Notes under the pieces: generated by a model
Databases searched by the model: none
Told to the model about the DNA's origin: nothing
Seen by the model: the letters and a program-made list of their open reading frames with translations, nothing else
Assembly: GCA_034401135.1 (NCBI GenBank)
Contig: JAWZSP010000006.1
Location: 3,906,001-3,970,000 of the forward strand
Reading direction: 5' to 3'
Length of the DNA stretch: 64,000 nt
Source of the DNA: Volutella citrinella
Taxonomy: Eukaryota; Ascomycota; Sordariomycetes; Hypocreales; Nectriaceae
Position numbers and translations under genes: made by a program
Part shown: piece after piece, positions 1-10,121 of the stretch
Layout: each line of letters starts with the position of its first letter
Position numbering within the stretch: position 1 is the stretch's first letter

Positions 1-106
1 AAGCCATGGCCTCCCCACGGTACGCGTCCATTGTGGTGATGTGACAGTATTCTTTGACGCTGGGAGCCACGAGCAGAGGTTGTATTGGCAATGAACAGAA
101 ATCCAT
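1..106 (-). CDS. possible 5' end of a gene running off the left edge
   Basis: On the minus strand an ATG at 106 opens a frame that stays open to the window edge (35 codons, beginning MDFCSLPIQP). A second in-frame ATG at 31 lies in a favourable context (ACCACAATGG). The preceding 100 bases are pyrimidine-rich on that strand, as fungal 5' leaders often are. No domain is visible in so short a piece, so this is only a candidate. Confidence 0.3.
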   Translation of the reverse strand, partial: MDFCSLPIQPLLVAPSVKEYCHITTMDAYRGEAMA

Positions 107-765
107 GGGTGGAATGGATGGGTGAGGATATATTGGGCGCTTCAAGATAGAGAGTTGAGAACTGATGAAGAGGTTTTTGCAAAAAATTGAAGTCGTGGGT
201 GCGAAGTGTATTGCAGAGCTTGAGGGTGATGGGGATATATGGATGTAGGGATAGAAATGAAACGAGTTTGAGTCGACCGGATGGATTTTGGTTCCCCAGC
301 CTGAAGTCACTGTACCGTCACCCTGCCATTGCAATGTTCGCCTGAGTGTTGGACAAAACAGGACGCAAAGCCGAGTCTCGAACTGACAGTTTTCTCAGAA
401 GACGGCGAAGCGTGTCGGGGTTATGCAGGCGCATTGCAAGCTGATGCCTCAGTTTGGCGGTCCAGATCGACTCAAGCAATTGCAGTATGGGCGCGGTGCT
501 CGAGGAATAGCTTTAGCAACGATGGAAGGCGATTTGACAAGCCTGCACGTATAACACACGGCCTCATGCACATATGATGTAAACCAGGGTACATCCCACC
601 CAAGACACTGTACTGCCTTTCTCCGTTTACCAGCTCATCGAGCCTTGCTCGCCAACAGTCAAGCGGGAGAGCCACCATGAACAATACCAGCATACAGGCA
701 GTTGGTGGTGAAGAATTAGGGCTCAGCAGCCCCGTGGCAGCTTGAGTGGATGTAGAAAGATTCCT

Positions 766-880
766 GAGTCTATTTGTTTCCTGTCTGTTTCCTGGGCTTG
801 TTCCCTTACCCTGGCCCTAAGCGTAGCCTCTGGCCCTGTTCATCGGCTTGATACAGGCAAGCTGCTATATTGCCCAAAGC
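766..880 (-). repeat. degenerate GGAAACAGACAGG repeat block, minus orientation
   Basis: Read on the minus strand this block has GGAACAAG, GGAAACAGACAGG and a GCTTAGGGCCAGGG segment. They match the block at 4195-4373 (GCTTAGGGGCCGGGG and repeated GGAACAGA) and the short units at 1240-1400. It lies inverted to the 1198-1400 block, only about 320 bp away. Confidence 0.5.
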
Positions 881-1197
881 CTTCAGTCTGCGAGTCTACA
901 TTAGGAACTCAATGCCCTCTTTCGCCGTCTTGACCAGTTCCATATTGAGACAGCTTCTATAGCCGAATTTTGGGAAGGATATTAGCTACTCATCAGATCG
1001 CCTGTTATTGAACTCCAACGGGGTATCTCGCGGGTTCAGAATCGTAGCCGGCAGCTTGAAGCTGGCCTCTGCCTCTCAAGCTGAGGCAGTGATAAGAGGA
1101 ATGCTGATTGGTTGCGGTATCTTGAGGCAGTTGACGTAGGAGAGGAGAGAATGGGGTTGCGTGAGAAGAAGAAGATGGAAGTCATCATTAAGATAGA

Positions 1198-1400
1198 GCT
1201 TGAGGATCAGCCTTAACCCCTGGGGGAACAGCTTTGGGAGTCGGAGTTTAGCCTCAGGGGACAGACTCGGGAAACATTCAGGATCAGACTCAGGAACCAG
1301 ACTCAGGAAACAGACTCAGAGAAGGAACAGACTCAGGGAACACTTCGGATCAGCCTCAGGAACAGCCTCAGGGACAGATTCAGGAAGCTCGGTACCTTCA
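1198..1400 (+). repeat. repeat block upstream of the protease gene (left inverted repeat)
   Basis: The first 39 bases (1198-1236, starting GCTTGAGGATCAG and ending GGGGGAACAGCTTTG) match the complement of 4336-4373 at about 35 positions, with mostly transition differences. The rest is a run of loose 13-14 bp units of the form GGAACAGACTCAGG. Together with the block downstream of the protease gene this makes an inverted pair about 3.1 kb apart. Confidence 0.6.
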
Positions 1401-2143
1401 CCTTAGGCTGCCAAGGGGCTAGCCTAGCCGTGAAGTAGACTTGAGACTTCGCTTGGGCCCTCGTGCCACCGGGAGCCTAGCAAACGGGAGGCACTGGAAT
1501 CTAATACGCTGAGCTAAGTCCGGATCTCTCACCGTCGGATGCTCGCATGCCGGTATGAATGGCGGTGTCTCTGCCGTCTGTCTGTCTGACAAGCAGGCCT
1601 CGATGAAGAGACGGAGACATGGAGCTGAGGAGGGAGGGAGGAGGAGTAGGCATGTGAAGCAAACGGAGCTGATGGATTCCCCATCTTGCTCAACCCCTTA
1701 TATTGGCTATTCCCATGACATGTTATGTTTGTCTTCTTTTCTCCTGTACCATTCAATCTTCGATTTCCCACGTCGCATTGTTCCCTGTCTTGCCACATAC
1801 ATGTCACCTTGTTCTCTGTCTTGTTACGCCTTGTTCTCAGTCTTGCCCCCCATCAAATCAATCTCTCTGCCTGCAAGTTGCGTTCCGTCGTCTGTTCTGG
1901 GGGTATAGCTTGTACTGACGTGGTTCTCAGATCTTGCACTCTTCTTGTCTCCTGTCCTGACTTGTTCCTCGTTGTCAGACGTCACCCTGGGCTCAACCCT
2001 ACCACGGGAAGCTCCCTTGGTTCAAGTTCGTCCCACCCACTGCAGCCAGTCTGAAGGTCCGCAAGTGTCTGTACCACGCTGAATACGAACACTGACTGAA
2101 AGTCATATCCCTGCGTGTTTGTATCTTGAGTATAAGAGCCACA

Positions 2144-4108
2144 ATGCGGCCTTCTTTCAACTCAACCACGCCACCGAAGGAGCAACCTCGACCAACGCAA
2201 GAAAGTCCTTTCTCGATCAGATCGTCCCCGTCACCAAAACGAAGTCCTTCTCCGCTTGACCTTCCCCCGTCTCGCAAACGACACTTCTCAAGTTCGCCGT
2301 CTGCACCAAGCCGTTACCGAAGCAGACGTCGGGCGACATTTCAACAAATCACACCAACTTATCCTCCCATCTCCCCCCTCTTCCCCCCTCTTTTTCGTCG
2401 ACCCGTCCACCGCTTGAGCCAAGTCATGGACCGCAGTGAGAAGCCGACGGAGCCCTCGGGGCAGTCCGCCGAACCGAAGGGGCATCCCATCGAGCCCAGT
2501 GAAGAAGAAAAGTCACGATACTATTACGGCCTCGGAAGCCGCCCAATACTGGTAGCTCGCTCCAGCACCGAACCTTGGGAATTCCGGATGGCCAGGCAGT
2601 GGCCTCACAACAAGACGATTGAAACGGTGGACTGGCGGCACCCAATCGTTGGACTATGGAATGATTCTCAAGGATCACTTCGCCAGGCGATTCTTCAGGC
2701 GGTCTCCGACATTGAATGGACTACCATCGACATTGTGCGAATCGGCTACGAAGACCTCGATTGGGGATGGACTTGCAATCGCCCAAACATGGTCTGGATC
2801 TCGGTCAAGCCGGGCTCCACCTCTTGGTCGAAAGGCCACACTGCGGTCATGGAGTGTATCAAGGCACTCGAGGATCATGGCATCCGCGATGTCCAGTGCG
2901 AGATCAGGGAGGCCCGGGTTGTCGAGACTGCCGGGACAGCATCACCGGACGAGAACCCCCAGGCTGACTCAATCCCTGCCGGGGCTTTCCCAGCACCCCC
3001 CGCGGCGCCTACGGACGCGCCGCAGATTTCTTCGGGGGCGACTCTTCAACGGCCCTTCAACCAAAATGCCAAGCTGTCTGACTGTGTTGGCAACCCCATC
3101 GCGGCCTATCATGGACCATCCAGGTCGGGTACTCTGGGCCTCTACCTGCGACAGAAGTGTACGGATACCTTGTTCGCCCTAACTTGTCGCCACGTCGTCT
3201 TCAATGAAGAAGAAGTCGGACCATCGTACCAATATGGTGGTGTCCCAGGGTCCCGACTACCAGTCATCCAGCTTGGAGGCAACCATCGCCAGCAACTTGT
3301 GAGCCAGACTCGGAAGCACGGCTACCCTGCAAAAGATGGTGATTCAAGTCAGTCATGGCAGAATCTGAAACAAACACTCTCTCGCCTTAAGAGCCTCGAC
3401 TCACGCATCTTCGGTCACGTCTTTTTCTCCCCGATGTACGAAATAGGGCGATCGGCCGCTGGAGAGCCACGAGTCCGTGATTGGGCACTTGTTGAGTTGC
3501 ACCCGCACAAATATAAGTCACCAGACCTCTTGCAGAACCGAGTCCTTCTTAACGAAAACAATTTTGACGAATTCACTGATCTCGTCGAGCTGCTGAATGA
3601 TGAGATTGAAGTCGCCTCCAAGATTCACATGCCGGTGGTTCACGAATTGCGGCCCACCATGGCTCTCTCGGGCGTCGTGGTGCCGGAGATTGAGCTGCGC
3701 ACTCCCAGGATGGAACCAGTCGGAGCCGACCCAACAATGATGGTCTTCATGATCGGTGCAGAGTCCGGCCTCACCGGAGGGTTCCTGAATCCTGCCGGAT
3801 CCCTCAGAAAAGTTGAAAGGCATGTCCTCTCGAGTGGTCAGTTCACCAGAATTGCAGAGGAACTATTGGTGGTTGGTAGGCCTATTAGGGGCTCCTTTAT
3901 TCGCGGACGATTCAACTTTTCCGTGGATGGCGACTCTGGAGCTTGTGTTTGGGACTGTCAAGGTCGAATTGTGGGCATGATGACGAGCGGGACCGGATCG
4001 GAGTGGTCAGGGGTCCACGATTGTACCTATGTCTCTCCAATGGAGTGGCTCATCCGGGATGTGCGTGAGCAGTCTGGGCTTGATCTCGAGATTATTCCAA
4101 GCTGGTAA
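2144..4108 (+). CDS. trypsin-like serine protease domain protein
   Basis: Single-exon protein of 654 aa. The first 95 residues are Pro/Ser-rich and probably disordered. Next comes a conserved-looking alpha/beta module (YYYGLGSRPILVARSST, then VDIVRIG-like and VWISVKPGS strands) of a type I associate with fungal proteins of this architecture. From about residue 320 there is a chymotrypsin-fold-like domain with a plausible triad: His about 349 in LTCRHVVF, Asp about 446 in RDWALVEL, Ser about 598 in GDSGACVW. No signal peptide is seen, so it is probably intracellular. The first ATG is used; another at 2426 would remove the disordered N-terminus. Substrate and role are unknown. It is bracketed by inverted repeats. 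Confidence 0.75.
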   Translation: MRPSFNSTTPPKEQPRPTQESPFSIRSSPSPKRSPSPLDLPPSRKRHFSSSPSAPSRYRSRRRATFQQITPTYPPISPLFPPLFRRPVHRLSQVMDRSEKPTEPSGQSAEPKGHPIEPSEEEKSRYYYGLGSRPILVARSSTEPWEFRMARQWPHNKTIETVDWRHPIVGLWNDSQGSLRQAILQAVSDIEWTTIDIVRIGYEDLDWGWTCNRPNMVWISVKPGSTSWSKGHTAVMECIKALEDHGIRDVQCEIREARVVETAGTASPDENPQADSIPAGAFPAPPAAPTDAPQISSGATLQRPFNQNAKLSDCVGNPIAAYHGPSRSGTLGLYLRQKCTDTLFALTCRHVVFNEEEVGPSYQYGGVPGSRLPVIQLGGNHRQQLVSQTRKHGYPAKDGDSSQSWQNLKQTLSRLKSLDSRIFGHVFFSPMYEIGRSAAGEPRVRDWALVELHPHKYKSPDLLQNRVLLNENNFDEFTDLVELLNDEIEVASKIHMPVVHELRPTMALSGVVVPEIELRTPRMEPVGADPTMMVFMIGAESGLTGGFLNPAGSLRKVERHVLSSGQFTRIAEELLVVGRPIRGSFIRGRFNFSVDGDSGACVWDCQGRIVGMMTSGTGSEWSGVHDCTYVSPMEWLIRDVREQSGLDLEIIPSW

Positions 4109-5071
4109 TGGGAAGCTGGTGGAGCGGTGGGCGACACGGCGGCTGATGGAAGAGAGGCCCTGGATGGAAGAGAGGCCATGGATGGGCTTGAGTCTGTGCC
4201 CCAGTCTGTTCCGTATTAAATCTGTTCCCTAAATCTGTTCCTAGTCTGTCCTAAATCTGTTCCCTGGTTGCTTCCTAATATTCTCTGAACCTAACCAGGC
4301 CCCGGCCCCTAAGCCTTATTTCTTAGTCTATTTCACAAAGCTGTTCCCCAAGGGCTAAAGCTGATCCTCAAGCCAGCCGCACCTGCAATCGCTCTGCCAT
4401 GGCGGTCACTCGAGCCTGCATATCTCCGACGATACACTCCCCCCCCCCTTCCCCCGCCCCCTGACAAATGCCAGTTCAGGTTCAATTTTTAAAGTCCGTA
4501 GACAATGCAAAAAAAAATAAGGAGGATTTTGCGTTCAGACGCCGTGAGTTGTACACTAACCGATCCAGAATGGCGGCCGTCCCTCCGATACGGTAGTGGG
4601 CTCTTTGTAATGATGGACTCATGAACCAATTCTTCTGCGTGGCCCTCGAGGCTGCCATGAAATGCTCTCCATCTTGCTTTCGCCGGCGCTAATCAGAACA
4701 CGGCAATGGGCAGGATGATGGTGTGGCGGGCTGGGGGACAGAGCCATCAGAGCCGGATCAATTCGTTCGAAGCCATCTCGACTGTTTCAATCCACTCAAG
4801 CTAGCTTATGCACAAGTGCCGCAGGAGAGTTCATAGTTATCATGCAATGCATCATGGTTGATTCTGTCTCATATCCATTCCTACAGTTTGTAACGCTACT
4901 AGCCTTCCGTCGTTGACGAGGCGCAATAACCCTTCCCATCCTTTCCATATTCGCAGCCCCCCCCCAACCAGCATTAATTCACAATCCCAACTTGTTTAAC
5001 CCAGAAAAAGTGCGCCTTCGTAATTTCTTTGTCACATCAGTATCTTGTCAAGCATCATCCCAACCCCTCCA
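4109..5071. other. intergenic region between protease and regulator genes
   Basis: No gene is seen. It holds the right-hand inverted repeat block, a C-rich tract near 4440-4462 and an A-rich run near 4509. It is the shared 3' side of two convergent genes. Confidence 0.6.
4195..4373 (-). repeat. repeat block downstream of the protease gene (right inverted repeat)
   Basis: Read on the minus strand, 4373-4336 matches the 1198-1236 segment with one gap and three or so transitions. It is followed by four or five loose GGAACAGATTTAGG units between 4270 and 4195, equivalent to the GGAACAGACTCAGG units on the left. The C-to-T style of the differences could reflect repeat-induced point mutation, which is inference. 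Confidence 0.6.
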
Positions 5072-7955
5072 TCACCAGGACATGAAATTGGGTGGGATCC
5101 ACAGGTCGGGCTTTGGCACAATCAAATCAAAAATGGCCTCGGACCATTCCGGGAAATGGTCAAAGCCGTAGGATAAGCCTGTGTTGATGGTGTCCATGTC
5201 CATCGTCATGTCCGGCCCGGGCGGCATGTTGCGCAGCGTCTGCTGGAGATCCAACTGCCCTTCTTCGCCTCTCATAAAGGTGGAATTGTCCATCGGGGCC
5301 TCTGCGCAGCCGGTGTCGCCAAACAAGGCTTCTTCGCTCGGGAAGTCGTCAGTAGCGGCCATGTTGATGTTGTTGCGCTCGCATTGTTCCATGTCCTCAA
5401 TGGGGTTTCCATCCTCGTCAATCTCTTGGATCGTGCGCTCTATTGCTGGGGTTCTGCCGGGAGAGTTTTCGAGGTCGACACCTTTATCAATGGCTGCCGA
5501 GATGCCCAGGAACTTTTCCCGGGGAATGCGCATTGACGTGATGCGCCCCTGTGCTACGCCACGGAGGCTGGGCGGGAAGTCGGTCTCCTCCGGAAGCTTT
5601 CCGTTGCTGATGCTGAAGTCCATCGTCATCACTAGTCGAAGGTAGCAACTCGGCTGCAGCTGCAACATCTCGGTCCAGCTCGTGACCGTCTGCTCGGAAT
5701 CCGCCTGCTGCGCTTCCGTCGCAATCACCCATTGCTGCGCCAGGCCAACAATGTGCCGCACAGTAGCTGCGACCCAGTTGGCGATATAGTACCGCGGTCG
5801 GTACGTCTTCATGGCTTCTATCAGTATGTTGAGTCGCTTTTGTTCCTTCTCGCGAGAGGCGGTCTTGTTCCCTGCCAAGGCGTTGCGCCCCTCTTGACGT
5901 GACTGGAATATCTCGACGTCCAGGATATGGAACGCTAGTGGGAATGCAGTACATCCGATTCTATTCGCGTGTTAGTGATAGGCACAGCCTCCCAGAGACT
6001 TGAAACTTACGCGCTCATCGGCAGCCAGCGTGTTAGTCGCCAACGGGTCAGCTCCTCGAGGCATTCTGTCAGCCGAGTGACCGAGGCCTGGATTTCGCAC
6101 TTCTTTTCAAAAAGATCCGACAGTTCATGATTCAGTCTTAGAGCTGAGGATGTCAGGCCTAGATGGAGGATTTCGTAATTACAGAGCGACAGCCGGGCAG
6201 AGCTACCAGATGTTAGTCGGCATGTATCGTGCCAAGTAGCCAGCGGAGGATACGTACTGATAGTACATTTCGAGGAGGTTGGAAAATAAGATGACCGAAG
6301 CAATCGGAGAGTTGCTGGTTTCAGCTTCCTTCATGTCTTTCATGACGCCCGGGTTTATTGTGGATTTAATCTCCCAGAGGCCGTTGTACCATCGGTCGAG
6401 CTGCGCCTTGCAGACGTTGGCGTGTTTCATGTCCCTGATTCGCTGCGAAACTGCCCACGAAGGGTTGTCGTGCATAAGAGAAGTCATGATCAGGACATCG
6501 GTGAGGATGGTGGACAGTTGGACGAGCTTGGTGAGCATCTGGGTTAGCATGAGCTTGGTTGCAGGATCGTACACCTCGGAGTTGTAGATTTCGTCAGACA
6601 GGTCGGCGCCGCTGAGCATCGGGCTATCAAAGTTGAAGTTTGACGTTGAGATCTTGATATTGAGGCGAGAGGTGAGAGGCATGATTCTGTCACAGATGAT
6701 ACAGCACCACCAGAGCCGCTTCAGGGTGTTGTACAGCTTCTTCTTCTCTTCCGTTTCGGGCTGGCTATTGCCTGTAATCATGGAGTAGTAGCAGTGGGCC
6801 CGAGCGTCTCGCGCGTGGTGGAGGGCGATGCCCAGCCACAGAGAGCCGAGTTGCTGGAAGCTTTCGTTGGGAAGCGGGATGAGATGAGAGTGAGACATGA
6901 GGAGGGCGGCCTGTGCGACCGCGATGGAGTTGCGCTCGCATCCGAAGTCGTGCAGAAGCTTGGCGAGAGAAATGTTAGCCATGGCTTCTCGCCCGTCGTT
7001 GGCTGGTGGAATTACCTTTGCTCTCCGGTAAAATGTGTGCTTGGCATCGTAAATGCATGTGAACCCAAGCGCTTCGACGGCTTCTTGATCGACGAACTGG
7101 ATTTGGATCAGCAAGGATGGACGGTGGCGCCGGGGAGGCGCTGCTTGAACGTACACCGCAAGATGTAAATAGAATTCCTTGGAGCAGAAGCATGGACACC
7201 TTCTCGTGCTCCTGGGGATTCGCTCGCTTCGACTTGTAGATGGCCCAGAAGTCGGCCTCGTTGAGGATGGGCAGCATAGGGTGGACGTACAAGAAGTACT
7301 GTCGAAAGAAGTGGTCGAGAACAGCCCGCTGGGGAACAATGAAGCACCCCTGTCTGTTGAGAAACTCGACATCCTGTGGTAGCATATCCTGGAGCTTTGG
7401 GGCCTTGAGGAACGAATAGTCTGGATGAGCACCGCCTTGAGAGGGCCCGGGAGTGCGGTCTGTGGCGGCGGTCGAAGATGTACCAGGGTCGCGGGGCGCG
7501 GCAGTTGGTCCATTGCTGCTGGGCTGAGGATCATGGCAATTTGCATCTGAGGTGGGCATGTTCTTATTCTCTGACTCTGAAGCCGGGGGCCTGGTCGCGT
7601 TCTGGGCAGGCTCTAGGTTCGGGTCAAGAGGTGACGAGTCCGGGTCGATGACATTGTCATCCCACCCAGTCATGATGCTCTGCTGCTCCGAGGGAGACTC
7701 GGAGTCGGGGCTGGGTTGGCCGTTTCGCGAGCTGTAGTCGGGCCGCTGTTAGATGGCATGGAGGACGGCGGCAAGCCGGGGTGTGTGTCTAACTCACTGC
7801 ATCTTGATGCGCCTCATGGAGTCGCACTCTTTGCCGTCGAGCTTGCAATTGATGCAGGCATTGGTCGACCGAGTCACGACGCATCGCACCTTGCGAGTGC
7901 GACAGGCGGTGCAGGCGCGGATAGCCCGCTTCTTGACGATCTTGGCCGGCTCCAT
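5072..7955 (-). CDS. Zn2Cys6 transcription factor, cutinase transcription factor-like
   Basis: Six exons give about 865 aa. Introns by frame and consensus are 7797-7732, 7154-7097, 7015-6959, 6257-6203 and 6010-5961. The third is in frame, so its removal is less certain. The N-terminus carries a binuclear zinc cluster (CTACRTRKVRC, then CINCKLDGKEC) directly after a basic start. A disordered Ser/Pro linker follows, then the fungal regulatory middle domain with its usual marks (FFRQYFLYVHPMLPIL, FYRRAKLLHDFGCERN, LWWCCIICDRIM). The FDSPMLSGADLSDEIYNSEVYD segment, shortened to its key words DEI and SEVYD, recalls the cutinase factor 1 beta group. It would act in the nucleus on lipid, cutin or related genes, but the target is inferred from family likeness only. 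Confidence 0.85.
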
Positions 7956-10121
7956 TGCGAGGCGGTTGGGGCAGTTCAGTTATGTCTGGGTCTGGGAAAG
8001 TAATAGGCCGTGCGGGACAGCTCACAGCAGAGCGTGCATTATCGCAGAGACTGATGGCTGCGATGTCGTGGATGCGCTCAGTTCGTAATGTCGCGGGGGC
8101 AGACACGGGACGGCGATTGGGCTGTGGACGGAGAGCAGGTGGGTGGGATGCAATCTTGCTCGGATCCTGGCACGGAGCGGCGAGCCTGGGTCCTGGGAGG
8201 CGACTCCATCATCCACGGCCACGGCCTGCGAACCCTTGAAGTTGCCGATGCCAGTTGCCGTTGGTGAGAGCCGAACCCCGCGAAAGCGGATGGCGCTAAG
8301 CCAACGTCGTGGTTAGCAGCTCGCGCCTTCCCCAGTTTCCCTGGCCACCACACCTGCCCCGGCAGTTCCGTCTACGGGTGCCAAGCTGTTGGGCGAATGA
8401 GCGGCGCCGTGGCTAGGATGCACCCGGGAAGGCGTCGAGTAATGCCGACTGGCTGACTGGCTGGAAGGCGCAGTGCGTACTGCTGTGTTCAGTGTGTTTT
8501 GTCTGTCTGTCTGTCCCAACATCCCGGAAGCCTGGGACGGGGCATGGGGACATGGACTGTGCCTCTCTGCTACCCCAGACCAGATTTCCGATGCTAGACA
8601 CGCACGACATGAGATGTCATGAGGGGAAGAAGCAACTGCTGTAACCCGCAGTGCCGGTTTGTCTGTACTGGTCCCTACCCTACGGACTTCGCGAGTGGCG
8701 GAACGAGCAGGAATGCAGCCACCACCCATGTCATTGCCACGCCAAGTTGGTTGTGTCCAAGCACACACACATATCCATATCCCGCAACGCCATCGTCTGC
8801 AAGCCACACGCGCGACTCGACTCATTCGGTTCAGCGCAGAACACACCCTGGCCAACAGAAAGGCACGGTTAGAGTTGAGCACCGCATATGTCCGCTCCCG
8901 GGACATGAGCAGAGCTCGCCCATGTCTCTGTCTCCCTCGCTTGCCTCCTGCAATCATGGCATCACGAACCGCATCACTAGCAGCATCACCAACCACCACC
9001 GCTGCCAACCTCACCTCCTCAGCCTCCAACCAAGACCAACAACAAACAGCCTGAGTCGCGGCTGGTATTTCACCCCGCACCTTGTCCTCGACTCCGACCA
9101 CCGGGGATTCCACAAGCTGACAGCGCCCACGTTCCTCTCGCACGTGCGGACCGGCTGCTGAATGCTGATCAGCGCCGCCTCCTGCACTCTCGCACACCGC
9201 CAGGAATATTGCACCGCCACGGACCATACTAAAGAGAATAATCCGTACAGTAGTGGTGCTGCACCACATTAAGACCTGAAACAGCCCGTGCATCCACTCA
9301 AAATCCTAGCCTCTGGATAGGCATCCTAGATTCTCCTGGGATAGCCAGCCCCAGGAACCCCATTCCGGCCGCTGCTGCAACTCACCTTTTAGCCTCGCAT
9401 TGGCCCTCGCTTGACAGGAGTTGGTGCCAATTGACAGCCGACTAGTACCCTGGCGGTGCTGGTCTGTTTGCATCCTAAAGATGATGCCATCGCCAACTGT
9501 CTCAACCACCTACGAGCCACAAGGCTGACGATGATGTCGTTGCCCTTCCCACCGAGTCCCCGGACCGGTTGCAAATCAACCCTTAATTAATTACCAAGTC
9601 CGTGGGCCCAAGCCCACGGCTCGCTAGGCGGGAGCGACCTGGCTCCCAGACTAGGACGCGGCACAAAACAATATACCGCCAGCCACGCCCCTTTTGAGTA
9701 ATGAGGTCTCAGATAGGTATGCATTGTCAGCACCAACCCATCCACCTGCTTCCCACCATTGGCAGGGCCCGGGTCTTCCTATGCAAGGTCTCATCATTTG
9801 ATGCTCGACCGGGCGTTCGTCAGTGCCGGCAACCTGCCTCCCGGTGAGACCTTCACCGCCGAGTTCGCAGGTCACACGGTGCGCTCGGCCTATGCAGTTT
9901 CCAAATGGGTCCCCAATCTCCTGTTTCCGTATGCTCTTGGTGTTGTTACATCCACTCTGGTTGCCGATTACATTCAACTCCGATGGTCGCTATGTGACGC
10001 AAGCGGTCAGATTACGGTGCCCCTCTGGGTACTTTTAAGCAGGGCACACCCCGCCCCGAAGCTGTGATAGACGGCAACCCATTAAGCGAGGAGAACCAAT
10101 TCTACCCAAGGAGACAGTGAG
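7956..10121. other. long divergent intergenic region
   Basis: About 2.2 kb separates the regulator gene from the monooxygenase gene, which point away from each other. Overlapping open frames on both strands (for example near 8313-9293) lack domains and look like chance frames in GC-rich DNA. A short TGTC microsatellite lies near 8500. The region probably carries both promoters, and its length would allow complex regulation. Confidence 0.6.

Larger units (their letters stand above)
107..2143. other. intergenic region with repeat remnants
   Basis: No convincing gene is seen. Open frames here are short, overlap on both strands and resemble no protein family. The stretch holds two blocks of GGAACAGACTCAGG-type repeats in opposite orientation, described separately, and a pyrimidine-rich segment (about 1690-2040) that probably includes the promoter and leader of the protease gene. 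Confidence 0.6.

Noticed and set aside
1450..1535. tRNA-like TTAGCTCAGCG on the minus strand with a GTGCC/GGCAC hairpin nearby
   Set aside because: There is no B box (GGTTCGAATCC-like), no acceptor stem pairing and no anticodon arm in place.
8313..9293. 326-codon minus frame and overlapping plus frames upstream of the FMO gene
   Set aside because: Frames overlap on both strands, are Arg/Ala/Cys-rich without order, and show no family motif. They are probably chance frames in GC-rich promoter DNA.
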